The notes under the pieces: generated by a model
The model's database searches: none
What the model saw: only the letters and a program-made list of their open reading frames with translations
What the model was told of the DNA's origin: nothing
DNA from: Imbricaverruca yamaguchii
Taxonomy: Eukaryota; Arthropoda; Thecostraca; Neoverrucidae
Reading direction: 5' to 3'
DNA: 64,000 nucleotides
NCBI GenBank assembly: GCA_034440575.1
Contig: JAOTOL010001274.1
Coordinates: 455,685 to 519,684 of the forward strand
Position numbers and translations under genes: made by a program
Part shown: positions 12,923 through 24,852 of the stretch, in pieces
How the letters are laid out: the number at the start of each line of letters is the position of its first letter
Numbering within the stretch: position 1 is the first letter of the stretch

Positions 12923-13343
12923 ACTTGCTATCGCTCCGCCTCTTTTTTCCTGCAACCACTCCCGGGGCTTCGGGGGTGAGTTCGAGCTTTCTGATTCGTG
13001 GAGTATTCTTCTGGCTTGGGTGGCGACGGATCTAGGTCAAGGCACCGACCTCACGGGCCGATGTCCCTTCTTCCGGGGTGCTTGCACCACCGGTACCCTC
13101 GCGGAGGTGCCGAGCCGTTATTTGCGCTCGCCGTGTTGTTTGTCGGGCGCCATTTGATCTTGGGCACCGACGCCACTCGCATGTGCCGCTTGTTGATGTA
13201 GGCGCCGGCGCCACACGCGTGCGCTTCCCCGGCGTGTTTGTAAGGGACGGGTAAGACGGCCAGGATCTGACTGGATGTCTGGCGGCCTGTTCGGATAGGA
13301 AAATATATAAATTTTGGTGCCGAAAAATGTAAGCCTCCTTACA

Positions 13344-13346
<3 letters not shown>

Positions 13347-13385
<39 letters not shown>
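13347..13385. repeat. (TA)n microsatellite
   Basis: Alternating TA dinucleotides for about 40 bases. Confidence 0.9.
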
Positions 13386-13388
<3 letters not shown>

Positions 13389-15300
13389 GTCATGTATATT
13401 CGTCAATATATGTAGTATATCTTCTCTTATGACCCAGATTTTTGTGCCTGACGAGATTCATAACCATTACAAAACCGGCACATCATCTCGAAAGAAACTT
13501 CGTCCAGCCTTCAATTTATTTCTGACACCATAAAACATTAAACATACAACATGTAACATAACAAATAAAGTATATAACACGCATAGATGAATGCATAATT
13601 GTGAGTATATATTTCAAAACGAAGACTATTCGTATGAAACAAGAGGAGCGTGGGAAACCGGGACTAGTTGATACACGGAATGGTTGATACAGCAAGGGAT
13701 GTAGGATCCTATTCAGTTGGGAGGACTTCAGCCCGTCAAACTTGCAGCTCAGCCCCCCGTCCCCACGTGACGGCCAGCTCCTCCGAACTTTGGAAGTAAA
13801 ACCCATTAAAAATGCAAGCAATGCTGCAAAAATATAAAGTGCCACGTGCTTTTCATGTTCAACCTGGGCAGGTGTAAGATTGCCCACAATTTAGAATGAG
13901 TAGTGACGATATTCTTGTGGGTTTTTCCGAAGTAAATATTAGTAGTATTAGTGGTGACTTCCGTCACTGATAAATTGAAACAATACAAATAATCTTACTT
14001 TAGGTATTCTCAAATCGATAATCACACCGCTCACTTAGCACTGGTCGTATCGTAGGGTTTGCTATGATGGCTGCATGTTGTTTCTTTTCGTGCTGTTCTT
14101 AATCCGTTTTGATCGACGCAAATTCGAAATAGCATACATGTTGTCACAAAAGCAATAGTGAAATTAGGCACAATGCGAGGCGGAAAGGGAAGAAAGGGCT
14201 CTAACTAGATTCTTCATATTCGAAGGTGGTTTTTATTAACCTTTTCCTAAATATGTTGTCACCGGATAGGCTAGGCTCATGCAGAACTGGAAAAGGAACA
14301 TACTACCTACGAAACTAATTCAATCTTCAAAAAGACAAAATATAGTGGCCCAAATCCGATGAAAAATTGTTATTTCTTGTACCCTATATTGACCGACCCA
14401 GGGCTGATCCCCCCCCCCAGCACAATTGATCTTGCGATCCTGTGGGCTTGGTCACAACAGCATCTTGTCAAAAGTATGAACCCGATTGCCATGGCTACGG
14501 CACATGCGGCTATTGGCACCCTCTTCTCGCTGTATATCAAGCGCAAATCTTTTCAATCCGCGACTGCGGAATGGTGACGATGCGGCGCATTTTTGGAGGG
14601 AAGGTAAAATTTGACTGTGTTTCCCCATAAATTTCTGATTTCTTGCCCACATGCTAACTTGTGCGTCGGTGGCCATTTTCATGTCCTCTCGGATTTGTAA
14701 CGGTCAAATGCCTTTCTCGTTTGCCACTTTACTGTATCCCAATTTTTCATAACATTTTGCTGCCTGAATCAGGAAACCTGGGCGGTAAATTTATACGGCC
14801 CACATCAACCCAGCCTGTATCGACATTCTGTGGACTGATAGGAAGCAAAGTAACCGCAGAATTGTCTATTTAAGTTACCGTGCTTGCTAAAACTGTTCCC
14901 TGATAATCTTATTCATGTCTTTTAACGGGCATTTCTCCCATCACAGGAAAAACAACGAAGGAATGGGTGTAGCTACGGAAGAGCGAATGCGCATTCCATA
15001 AATAGCATAAACCCTAGCTACCATACTAAATAGGTCTACTATAGCGGCCTGCACCACACCAAACTGGGTGCAAGGGGCATGGGCCCCTGGGGTGTCCTGA
15101 TCCCCTACGGATACGACGCGCCTCTGACTGGAAAAGACCTCCTCCAGAACGTCCAAATGCGTCCCGCCCCAGCCTCCCTGTTGAATTTTCCAGTCCAACC
15201 CCTCCCCTCTGAGTAGAAAAAACACTCGAGGTACACTCGATGCAGCCCCCTCACACACACTACCACTACTTGGAATTTATCAATCAGTAGCGGTCCTCCA
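13386..15300. other. Intergenic, nothing recognised
   Basis: AT-rich to mixed sequence without a supported gene. Minus-strand frames at 13516-13887 and 14941-15258 have no recognised domain. Confidence 0.45.
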
Positions 15301-15315
15301 GACAAGTTCACGGCC

Positions 15316-15343
15316 CCACCCATCAAGATTCCTGTATCCGCCC
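15316..15343 (-). repeat. GGGCGGATACAGGAAT motif, possible transposon end
   Basis: Read on the minus strand this is GGGCGGATACAGGAATCTTG followed by ATGGG. Closely related words occur at 28346 and 28645 on the plus strand. GGGCGGAT[C/A]CAGGA-type starts are seen at ends of some cut-and-paste elements. No matching second end was found here. Confidence 0.35.
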
Positions 15344-15477
15344 ATGATGATAACACAAACCAACAACAATCACATAAAAAAACACGCGCGAGAGCAACAA
15401 AAACCAACCAACAGAATCAACAAACAAACGTGCTTGGCGAGTTTCGCCGCGAAACTGGTGGCGCCAAAACGCTCGCC

Positions 15478-15552
15478 CAACACGTCCAACACGTCCAACA
15501 CGTCCAACACGTCCAACACGCCCAACACGTCCAACACGTCCAACACGTCACG
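15478..15552. repeat. 9-bp repeat (aacacgtcc), about 8 copies
   Basis: Nearly perfect tandem copies. The frame translated as Asn-Thr-Ser repeats is a by-product. Confidence 0.9.
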
Positions 15553-16055
15553 TGATCAGTTGGTCGGGGACAACTTCTCGTGTGTTTTCTGGAAGTTCCT
15601 TCCGATCAGGTTCTCCGTGTCAACTGCAATAAGGTCAGGCTCGTTGACGAGACTATGGCCACAGACGGTTAGCACACACGTCAATATAATAATCATCATA
15701 CACGCACAAGGGAGTTTTCCAAAATCTTGCCAGAACCCCCATGGTTCATTTGCATGGCATTCTGTGCTGTGTTTTTAGGCGGTAATTTTGCATGCATCCC
15801 GTAGGCAGTAATGCTAAGTTCATAGAAGTATATGCGGTGTCAGCTACTGTTAAGAGGAGTCCAATCACCATCTGTTAGCGCTAAAGCTCCACGCATGAAT
15901 GTACGGATGATCTGTATGATAACGTCCTTACTTAGAATGCATGAATGCGACCTCACAATGGCACACAATGACGTGGACAGGCCGATGAGCTCTACCCAGA
16001 AAAAATGTGCCTCAGAGATGACGCGATCGTGCCCCTCTGAACTCTCCCTTCCTCT
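15553..16055. other. Intergenic, nothing recognised
   Basis: No gene or repeat was recognised before the 59-bp array begins. Confidence 0.5.
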
Positions 16056-18445
16056 CCTGTACAAAACCTCGGCAGAAACTGCACTGGTCCTCTCGCTACC
16101 GTTCCTCATCCACTCCTGTACTCACACTCGGCAATAACTGCACTGGTCCTCTCGCTACCGTACCCCATCCACTCCTGTACTGACACTCGGCAATAACTGC
16201 ACTAGTCCTCTCGCTACCGTCCCTCATCCACTCCTGTACTGATCCTCGGCAATAACTGCACTGGTCCTCTCGCTACCGTACCCCATCCACTCCTGTACTG
16301 AACCTCGGCAATAACTGCACTGGTCCTCTCGCTACCGTCCCTCATCCACTCCTGTACCCAACCTCGGCATAGCTGCACTGGTCCTCTCGCTACCATCCCT
16401 CATCCACTCCTGTACCCAACCTCGGCAATAACTGCACTGGTCCTCTCGCTACCGTCCCTCATCCACTCCTGTACCCAACCTTGGCAATAACTGCACTGGT
16501 CCTCTCGTTACCGTCCCTCACCCACTCCTGTACCCAACCTCGGCAATAACTGCACTTGTCCTCTCGCTCCCGTCCCTCATCCACTCCTGTACTGACCCTC
16601 GGCAATAACTGCACTGGTCCTCTCGCTCCCGTTCTTCGCACACTCTTGTACTCACCCTCCGCAATAACTGCACTGGTCCTCTCGCTACCGTCCCTCATCC
16701 ACTCCTGTACTCACCCTCGGCAATAACTGCACTTGTCCTCTAGCTACCGTTCCTCATCCACTCCTGTACTCACCCTCGGCAATAACTGCACTGGTCCTCT
16801 CGCTACCGTCCCTCATCCACTCCTGTACTCACCCTCGGCAATAACTGCACTGGTCCTCTCGCTACCGTCCCTCATCCACTCCTGTACCCAACCTCGGCAA
16901 TAACTGCACTGGTCCTCTCGCTACCGTCCCTCATCCACTCCTGTACCCAACCTCGGCAATAACTGCACTGGTCCTCTCACTATCGTACCCCATCCACTCC
17001 TGTACTCACCCTCGGCAACAACTGCACTGTCCCTCTCGCTACCGTCCCTCATCCACTCCTGTACTCACCCTCGGCAACAACTGCACTGGTCCTCTCGCTC
17101 CCGTCCCTCATCCACTCCTGTACTCACGCTCGGCAATAACTGCACTGGTCCTCTCGCTACCGTCCCTCATCCACTCCTGTACTCACCCTCGGCAATAACT
17201 GCACTGGTCCTCTCGCTACTGTACCTCATCCACTCCTGTACTCACCCTCGGCAATAACTGCACTGGTCCTCTCGGTACCGTCCCTCATCCACTGCTGTAC
17301 CCAACCTCGGCAATAACTGCACTGGTCCTCTCGCTCCCGTCCCTCATCCACTGCTGTACCCAACCTCGGCAATAACTGCACTGGTCCTCTCGCTTCCGTC
17401 CCTCATCCACTCCTGTACCCAACCTCGGCAATAACTGCACTGGTCCTCTCGCTCCCGTCCCTCATCCACTCCTGTACCCAACCTCGGCAATAACTGCACT
17501 GATCCTCTCGCTACCGTCCCTCACCCACTCCTGTACCCAACCTCGGCAATAACTGCACTGGTCCTCTCGCTACCGTACCCCATCCACTCCTGTACCCAAC
17601 CTCGGCAATAACTGCACTGGTCCTCTCGCTCCCGTCCCTCATCCACTCCTGTACCCAACCTCGGCAATAACTGCACTGGTCCTCTCACTATCGTACCCCA
17701 TCCACTCCTGTACTCACCCTCGGCAACAACTGCACTGTCCCTCTCGCTACCGTCCCTCATCCACTCCTGTACTCACTCTCGGCAACAACTGCACTGGTCC
17801 TCTCGCTCCCGTCCCTCATCCACTCCTGTACTCACGCTCGGCAATAACTGCACTGGTCCTCTCGCTACCGTCCCTCATCCACTCCTGTACTCACCCTCGG
17901 CAATAACTGCACTGGTCCTCTCGCTACTGTACCTCATCCACTCCTGTACTCACCCTCGGCAATAACTGCACTGGTCCTCTCGGTACCGTCCCTCATCCAC
18001 TGCTGTACCCAACCTCGGCAATAACTGCACTGGTCCTCTCGCTCCCGTCCCTCATCCACTGCTGTACCCAACCTCGGCAATAACTGCACTGGTCCTCTCG
18101 CTTCCGTCCCTCATCCACTCCTGTACCCAACCTCGGCAATAACTGCACTGGTCCTCTCGCTCCCGTCCCTCATCCACTCCTGTACCCAACCTCGGCAATA
18201 ACTGCACTGATCCTCTCGCTACCGTCCCTCACCCACTCCTGTACCCAACCTCGGCAATAACTGCACTGGTCCTCTCGCTACCGTACCCCATCCACTCCTG
18301 TACCCAACCTCGGCAATAACAGCACTGGTCCTCTCGCTCCCGTCCCTCATCCACTCCTGTACCCAACCTCGGCAATAACTGCACTGGTACTCTCGCTCCC
18401 GTTCTTCGCACACTCTTGTACTCACTCTCGGCAACAACTGCACTG
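16056..18445. repeat. 59-bp minisatellite, about 40 units, with a 12-unit higher-order copy
   Basis: The unit reads ctgcactggtcctctcgcta, then ccgtccctcatccactcctg, then tactcaccctcggcaataa. Unit variants (tcactatcgtacccc, ggcaacaactgcactgtccc, ctctcggtaccg, cactgctgtaccc) recur in the same order about 708 bp apart, near 16978 and 17687. Twelve consecutive units were therefore duplicated as a block. All three minus-strand frames stay open for long stretches because 59 is not a multiple of three and the unit has few stops. The right end merges with the Gly/Tyr-rich exon fragment. Confidence 0.95.
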
Positions 18446-18775
18446 CTTCTCTTGCTGAAGTCTGGCGTCTTGGAGAGCAGCACGCCGGTTCGCCGACGGT
18501 AGCCGCCGCCGTAGCTGCTGCCGCCGCCGTAGCTGCTGCCGCCGCCGTAGCTGCTGCCGCCGCCGTAGCCGCTGCTGCCGTAGCTGCTGCCGCCGCCGTA
18601 GCTGCTGAAGTCGCCTCCGTAGCTGTTGCCACCGCCGTAGCTGCCGCTGTGGCCGTAGCCGCCGCTGTGGCCGTAGCCGTTGCCGGGCCGACCGTACTCG
18701 TAGGGAATGGAGTGAATCACCCCCGCCGGCTCGTAGTAGTCCGTCTTTAGCTTCCAGACGGCGATCACCCCCAGG
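18446..18775 (-). pseudogene. Gly/Tyr-rich (cuticle-like) exon fragment, truncated by a minisatellite
   Basis: The minus-strand frame reads a mixed segment (WKLKTDYYEPAG, then IPYEYGRPG) followed by low-complexity repeats of GYGHSG and SSYGGG type, about 70 residues of Gly/Ser/Tyr. Structural proteins of arthropod cuticle and secreted glycine-rich proteins have this style, so the match is compositional only. There is no in-frame ATG. The frame opens at an AG (ccgcag) that could be a 3' splice site. Downstream it runs, after a basic YRRRTG and a SKTPDFSK segment, into the 59-bp array, where it soon stops. The other frames of the same DNA read Ala-rich or Arg/Gln-rich. I take it as one exon of a secreted structural-protein gene, probably broken. 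Confidence 0.5.
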
Positions 18776-19110
18776 CTGCGGATATAATCTGGCCGTCACC
18801 CACTGACATGGGGCAACACCCCAGGCTGCGGATATAATCTGACCGTCACCCACTGACATGGCGAAAGCATCCAGGCGGGGCACCTCCAGGATGCGGATAT
18901 AATCTGGCCGTCACCCACTGACATGGCGAAAGCATCCAGGCGGGGCACCTCCAGGCTGCGGATATAATCTGACCGTCACCCACTGACATGGCGAAAGCAT
19001 CCAGGCGCCGGGCACCCCCAGGCTGCGGATATTGCTGGACCGTTACCCACTGACATGGGGGCAACACCCCAGGCTGCGGATATAATCGGACCGTAACCCA
19101 CTGACATGCT
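18770..19110. repeat. Tandem repeat of 50-65 bp carrying a splice-acceptor-like word
   Basis: About six units contain ggctgcggatataatctgg and ccgtcacccactgacatgg. Some units are longer by a gcgaaagcatccaggcg insert. On the minus strand each unit carries tatatccgcag, the word that precedes the Gly/Tyr-rich frame, so the candidate acceptor itself was multiplied. Confidence 0.8.
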
Positions 19111-19768
19111 GACAATGCTGAAATTACGCCACCTAACTTTTGCATGCATTATTTTATATTTAATTTATTTTTAGCGACATTAAAAAATAGCATTAGGCTA
19201 CTTACAATCCTTTAATGCTGAATTGGTGCCAATAAAAAACGTCGCAATTCGAAATGCTGGCCTCTAGTCTATCTTCTAGTACCTAGACTTTTACACTTTA
19301 AGCCAATTGATGATACCCAAACCGTCTACCCATACTGTTTTCAGAGGCTGACAACTTTGCAACAATGCACTATATATCAGGAATGGAGGCGAGTATGCTT
19401 TTATATGGCCGGAACAACACGAATACAAATATTGGGCTTGCATGATAAGGTCCAATTGTATGGTCTAATGGTATCTAATGGTCTCTAATGGACTAATGGT
19501 AATGCTGGTATTCACTCCCTAAATCTGGAGAGAGTGCATTAAACTTCTGTTAAAGAAAGAAAAAAAAGTGACTCAGTGCATCCGAGAACCATATGCCTTT
19601 TTCATTGATGGGAGTGTCCGAATAGTTAACCATTGCGACCCCAATCATTTTCACGATTTAGCATTCAGTGTTCGTTAAAACCTAGATGCAACTTTCAGAG
19701 CAGCGCTGTTGACCATATTAGCAACACCAATAACCCTGCGAAGCCTCCACCTGCGTGTGGTTCATGGC
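19111..19768. other. Intergenic, nothing recognised
   Basis: AT-rich, with a short run of ctaatggt words near 19460-19505. Confidence 0.5.
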
Positions 19769-20095
19769 ACACCATGGCATACCATGTCACACCATGGCAT
19801 ACTATGTCACACCACAGCATACCATGGAATACCATGCCACACCATGTCACACCATGTCATACCATGTCACACCATGCCACACCATGGCATACCATGCCAC
19901 ACCATGGCATACCATGCCACACCATGGCATACCATGCCACACCATGGCATACTATGTCTCACCATGCCATACCATGTCACACCATACCACACCGTGCCAC
20001 ACCATGCCACACCATGGCATACCATGTCACACCATGCCACACCATGTTACATCATGCAACACCATATCACACCATGCCACACCATCTCACCCCAA
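19769..20095. repeat. 10-bp repeat (accatgccac / accatggcat), about 32 copies
   Basis: Decamers alternate between a few versions. All plus frames read His/Pro/Thr/Met repeats, which are artefacts. Confidence 0.95.
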
Positions 20096-20559
20096 AGCAG
20101 CGTACGCCTAGAAAATTGTAATACTACATTAGTCCAACGACAGGCTCCGGCATACAACACTGAACAACTGATCGAACAGCTGAGTGCTCTCTGCTCTCTA
20201 CGCGTCCTTGTCCCATCCCCAACGAGACAAACGCAGCACGCACCTCCTTCCGAGGACAAAGAGCGCGGTGCTTCACCACCACGGGCCCCTCAGGCGACTG
20301 TTCCGAAGTCAGCCGCAGAGCGAGCTTCGGAGGAGTAGGTTATTGTCCGGCGGACCAAGCGGCCCGGCAAGCACTCTAACGCCAACCTGCGATCATTACC
20401 CTCAACTTGCACCGGCACCACCACCACCACCACCACATCCATCCCGGAACATTCCGAAACCACTTGCACCCACCCGCTCACCCCCGCCAGCTACTTCAAG
20501 AGAAGCCGGTGTGACTTCCTGCCGGGTACCAGTAGTAGCACCCTCGGCGATCAAACCAG
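20096..20559. other. Proline-rich frame ahead of a LINE endonuclease fragment
   Basis: A plus-strand frame here has a Pro run (APAPPPPPPHP) and basic stretches. It lies in a different phase from the endonuclease frame that follows, and may be the degraded linker in front of it. Confidence 0.3.
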
Positions 20560-21065
20560 GGCCCAGTGTTCAGGTCCAACCGAGACGTCCCGGCATGGGG
20601 GCGTCTAGCCGGGCAGCTCAGACTGGGTCCAGAGACACCTCTCCGACTGCTAGGTGATTTAAACGCTCACCACATGGCATGGGGATGGGACGACGTTAAC
20701 GTACGGGGTCGGCGTTTGGAATCGTCTATGCACGGCGCATCCCTGTGCATTCTAAATTATGGAACACCGACTCATCTTACCCTGCCCTCTGTACATACCT
20801 CTGCTCTGGACCCTAGTTTGCGCAGCCCAGAACACTCACAAATTTTATCTGGTCTGTGGCCAACGACTCCCTGGGCAGTGACCACTTTCTGGTGTGGCTG
20901 TGTTACGAGGGTGGCGCAGTACTTAGGACGCGACAATGCCGGTGGAATTTTAAGAAGGCCCGACTGGTCAGCATATGAGACGACGCGACTAGAGAAGATT
21001 TCGTCCGTGAGGCCTGGTGTCACCCTCATGTCGATGGAAGCACTCACCAACCTGCTCGTGGGGAC
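20560..21065 (+). pseudogene. LINE apurinic-type endonuclease fragment
   Basis: The plus frame starting near 20566 contains LLGDLNAHH, WGWDD, N.RG, LCILNYGTPTHLT and LD, the order of motifs in the APE-type endonuclease of non-LTR retrotransposons (GDxNAHxxxWG, then NxxxPT). A frameshift near 20860 moves the last motif to another frame, where the catalytic SDHF word lies at about 20876-20887. No reverse transcriptase follows directly, so this is a broken and incomplete copy. In an intact element the domain nicks target DNA to prime reverse transcription. Confidence 0.7.
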
Positions 21066-21360
21066 GCGTAGTCTAGAGGTAAGTTGGCTGTCTTAATCGA
21101 AAGATTGTGGGTACGAGTCTCACCTGTCGCTACTCTTTGTCCGCGACCAATCGGCGTGAGAGATTGGCGACGCTATATGACTCAATGGTCGACGTGTCGT
21201 AAAAACCAATAACCACTGCTGTCCACTGCTCTATGAATTATGTTATTTCACCCAGTTATTGGACAATTATCCAAGTTGGTGAGTAAGCTGAAGAAACATA
21301 AACATACTTATCGTCGAATAAAACTCAGAATATCTGTGATCTGGAAATAAAGTTGGCGAA
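21066..21360 (+). repeat. Possible tRNA-derived SINE
   Basis: The segment begins with an A-box-like TAGTCTAGAGG (near 21069) and has a B-box-like GGTACGAGTCT about 40 bases later, as in the head of a tRNA-derived SINE. About 230 bases of body follow, up to an AT-rich end (ctggaaataaagttgg). Boundaries are approximate and no target-site duplication was found. Confidence 0.4.
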
Positions 21361-21850
21361 ATACGATGAGATTTTTGTTGGGAGTGGGGTTCGTGCGTTG
21401 GCACTTCGCTTCCCCTGTAACAGTGTTGCTAAACACGTACTGTTTTAATCGTATAATGTATAACTGTGGGTGCCGTGACCCCATAAGTCAGCCGACCTAC
21501 CATGTCCCGCATATGTCGCGTCTAGTACTTTTCCGTCCGGCGCCGGCAACGCGGTCACCGGCCCTCGTCGGAACCGAGTCCGCGTTTTATGGGACGACGC
21601 GCGGCAACCATGACGTGTGCCTTGTCTTCCGGTCGTGGTCGAGCCAGGGCGGTGGCCAGACCCCCGCTGACAGAGCGTCCCGGACCGTCGAGCAGCGCGG
21701 GCCTGTCGTCGGTCGCGCGTGTAAATTACTAACTGTATTTCGGCCTCCAAATTGAGAACTGGAAGTGATTGCTGTCGGCTGTCGGCCTGGAGCATTATTG
21801 CGAGTGTCTATATATTCACTATACTTTCTGCACAATATATCATGCAGCGA
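21361..21850. other. CpG-rich unrecognised stretch
   Basis: Frames are open on both strands over 21480-21750, but no domain is recognised. Confidence 0.35.
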
Positions 21851-22246
21851 ACATGTTCATTTTTGTATTCGGAGTTATCGCGACGCGCGGGTCCCCTAGT
21901 CTATCACGAGCCTACAAGAACGAACTTTTCTACAGAAATGATGCAATTAGAGGTCATATATTCAAACTTAAAGTTAACCACAGCAGAACAAGGTTAAGGC
22001 AGACTTTCTTCAGCAACAGGGTAGTAGAACACTGGAGCCAGCTGCTAGAAAACATTGTCAGTAACAGCACATTGAACATCTTTAAAAACAGCATAGACAA
22101 TAATTATAAGAATAGAGTGCTTGCTTTTCGGTACAGGGAGGGCTGATTGACAGATTTGGTGGGCAACTGGTTCAGTGTACAGAGTGCAACTAAGAAGAGC
22201 CCTTGTGGCTCATAGTTGCACTAATCTTTTATGTCTTTATGTCTTA
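21851..22246 (+). pseudogene. 5'-truncated LINE 3' end, copy 1
   Basis: The frame ends with AIRGHIFKLK, NHSRTRLRQTFF, NRVVEHW.QL and STLNIFKNSID, the C-terminal tail of CR1-like LINE ORF2 proteins. After the stop a 3' UTR (gattgacagatttggtgggc through ttgcactaatcttttatg) ends in tctttatgtctt. The same tail and UTR occur at 29440-30063. Everything upstream of the C-terminus is missing, as is common for LINE insertions. Confidence 0.75.
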
Positions 22247-22638
22247 ACTGGTGCCCGTGACTGCGGATTCTCTACACTGGAGGCCGACCAGGATTTTCTA
22301 CGAGTGGACTTCATCAACGACAACGCAGAACTTCAACACGCCGTTCAGCACGGACGGGGAAGGAAATACGTCTTCCGCAACATTAAGTAAGTCCGAGCAA
22401 TATCCCAAAATCCTTCCAAAAATACCGCCTCCGATTTTCGACCACGAATAGAACTCTTAACAATTGCATAATCGTGTCGTATACCTGCTGTATATCGAAT
22501 ATAGTACATGTGACTTCTCGTGTGAACTTTGAACCAAACTCGAAACATTTAATTCTCCACAAGGTGAGCAAAAATCCCAAAATTTTTTGAGTATTTTTTT
22601 TATCTGAAAAATAAAAATAAAACGTAACGTAATTAAAT

Positions 22639-23635
22639 ATGACTGAAAATACCTTTAACAGACTGGCGCAGAGCTTCAACAAAATTAGGTTTGAAATGAG
22701 GGCACACGGCATGACGCAAAACTTTACACCTTTTTCTGGGGAGAGTCAATAAACTGTGCGATTGGATTCGCCAATTGGACCGTATCAGTTTTAGCATGGA
22801 CGAAGAATATATGCAAATTATTTGCATGAAAACGCTTTCTGGACCTGCAGCCGAATTCATGCAGCGTGTACTCAGTCAACAACCAACTATGACGTGGGCA
22901 CAACTTAAACAGTTGATGCGAGAGAGATACTCTGACCTTTCGGACACAAAATGCTCCCGGGAGAGTCCGAGAAAGATGAAACATCATGGCGAACTGGTGT
23001 AAAATTTTGGAGAGACTGCTCGCCCTAGCACGCGAAGCGTACACGGACTTGGCAAATGCAACCACTCAGGAAATTTTAATATACATTTTCAATAGAGTGC
23101 ATTGTAGCTCGTTAGCAAATAAATTATACAGGCAGCAGTTCCGAACTCTGGAGGATGCCATAAAATTTGCAGTGAGGGAGCAGAAAGTAAACAGGGTTAT
23201 TCAGTTATGTAGAGTTATGCAGAAAAAGGAACCAATGGAAGTTGATGAGAGTCTTGTGGAAAAAGGAGACGACAGGATAGACAAATTGCAGAAAATTGTG
23301 TTGGCGATAGGCCAATCAGTGGAAAAATTAGCGGAACAACCAGAGACAGCGAAACATTCCCATGAGAGCCATCCTCAGCCTGGATCCCGAGTATTTAACT
23401 CGTCACACCAACGTTTTCTCCGACCGCCGCGAAACTATCCCTCTGGACCCCACTATGGACCCCCTCAGCCACGACCCCCATGGGGCCTAGAATGTGGAGA
23501 GCACCACCAAACCCAGCCCACCGTTGGACTTCAGACGGCAGACCAATTTGCCTCAGGTGCGAACAAATTGGTCACATAGGTCGGCAGTGCCGCTCTGGCC
23601 AAAATCCCCCTAGTCAGGCGGGAAACTAACAAGCT
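22639..23635 (+). pseudogene. gag: Gypsy gag (broken), with CCHC zinc knuckle
   Basis: An ATG at 22639 opens a frame ending at a stop near 22751. The capsid-like part continues in two other frames (22775-23002, then 22986-23579), so at least two frameshifts have accumulated. Features include FTPFSGES near the start, an acidic alpha-helical middle, and a Pro/Arg-rich tail. A CCHC knuckle (CLRC, then GH, then QC) is coded at 23549-23590 in a third phase. Gag packages the element RNA into cytoplasmic particles; this copy cannot make the whole protein. Confidence 0.75.
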
Positions 23636-23640
23636 CTATT

Positions 23641-24852
23641 GTGATTGACCACCGCGATAGAGCTGAGCAAATTCAGAAAGAGGAAACAAAAAGAAAGACG
23701 AGTACAAATGTTAGAATGAAAAGAGATCCAGAAGAACGTAAACAAAAACCGGCCCGTGTCGAACAAGTTCGCATCAAGGTGAATACACCTATGGCGTGGC
23801 TACACATAGGCAACCAAAAACCTTATACGCTAGTGGACACTGGGGCCGATATATCATTGATTTCGAAAAAGTTCTTTGACAAAATCGCCGAGAAAAACAT
23901 TGTGAATGTTTCAGATGACCGACGAGACTGTATTCCACTGATATCCGCCAGTGGACATCGCCTCAAAAACATTGGAGTCGGAATGGATGAGATGAGCAAA
24001 TTCCGGAAACCGTTCGAATTTCAAATTGTGGAGGACCTGAAACAGGAATGCATGTTGGTAAATGATTTTTTGACAAAGTTTGGAGCAAAATTGGAATTGA
24101 ACTTTGAGAAAAAAGTTTTGTGCATTGAAGGCAACATGGTGCCATTGAGACCACAGCGACAGACCAGGGAGCAGGCGAGCTCACTAGTCCGAATCAAAGG
24201 ACGCATACATATCCCGGCCAACACGGTCGTGGAGTGTCTGGCAGCTGTGAACAGAGTACAATTAGTGGAACAAACTTGTTATGTGCGGTCATTGGTCAAC
24301 ATCCCACTAATTTCTGAGGAGCCCGGCTTGTTCATAGCCGAAGTGGTAGCCAAACCAGACCGACATAAACGCCTACCGATACGAATTGTGAATACGACCA
24401 CAAGAGACTTTACCTTGTACCCAGAGCAGGTAATAGCATTCGCTGAGACTATAGCCGACTCGGATTTGAAAAACCTTGTTGTCTTGTCTCAAGACATTGA
24501 CTTGACACCGCCAACCGCACCCTCTGACCCACTCGAGCAAGTTAAACTGACTCACCTGACTGGCACTGACAAAGACAGAATGGAACAGCTGTTACGTGCT
24601 GACACTGACTTATTTGCCGCGACTGACGCAGACTTGGGAACGACTGATGTCACCAAGATGGACATTGGCACTGGAGATAACCCACCGATCCGACAAGCTC
24701 CTTACAAAACGCCATTCTCTCAGCGAAAATATGTTGAAGAACAAATCAAAGTAACGCTAGAAGCCGGAATCATCGGAGAATCAGACAGCCCCTGGGCTGC
24801 TCCGATAGTAATTGTTCGCAAAAAAAAGATGGAAACAACCATTTCGCAATAG
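23641..24852 (+). pseudogene. pol: Gypsy pol part 1: aspartic protease and N-terminal reverse transcriptase
   Basis: This 403-codon open stretch contains the retropepsin active site VDTGAD (Asp codon at 23836) followed by ISLISK, then a long linker and the start of RT (PYKTPFSQR, EEQI, SPWAAPIVIVRKK). The frame is lost at a run of eight A residues near 24820, just before the RT motif that continues in another frame from 24843. In an intact element protease cleaves Gag-Pol. The first codon shown is not a confirmed start because pol is normally made as a fusion. Confidence 0.8.

Noticed and set aside
16056..18445. CRISPR-like regular array
   Set aside because: Units are contiguous 59-bp copies with no unique spacers, in a eukaryotic context without cas genes. 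It is a minisatellite. The same applies to the 31-bp and 82-bp arrays.
19633..20338. His/Thr/Pro-rich frames up to 209 codons
   Set aside because: A 10-bp repeat keeps all three plus frames open; there is no other evidence of a gene.
24810..24850. Programmed frameshift as the normal expression mode of this element
   Set aside because: It lies within reverse transcriptase rather than between gag and pol, and further stops elsewhere show general decay.
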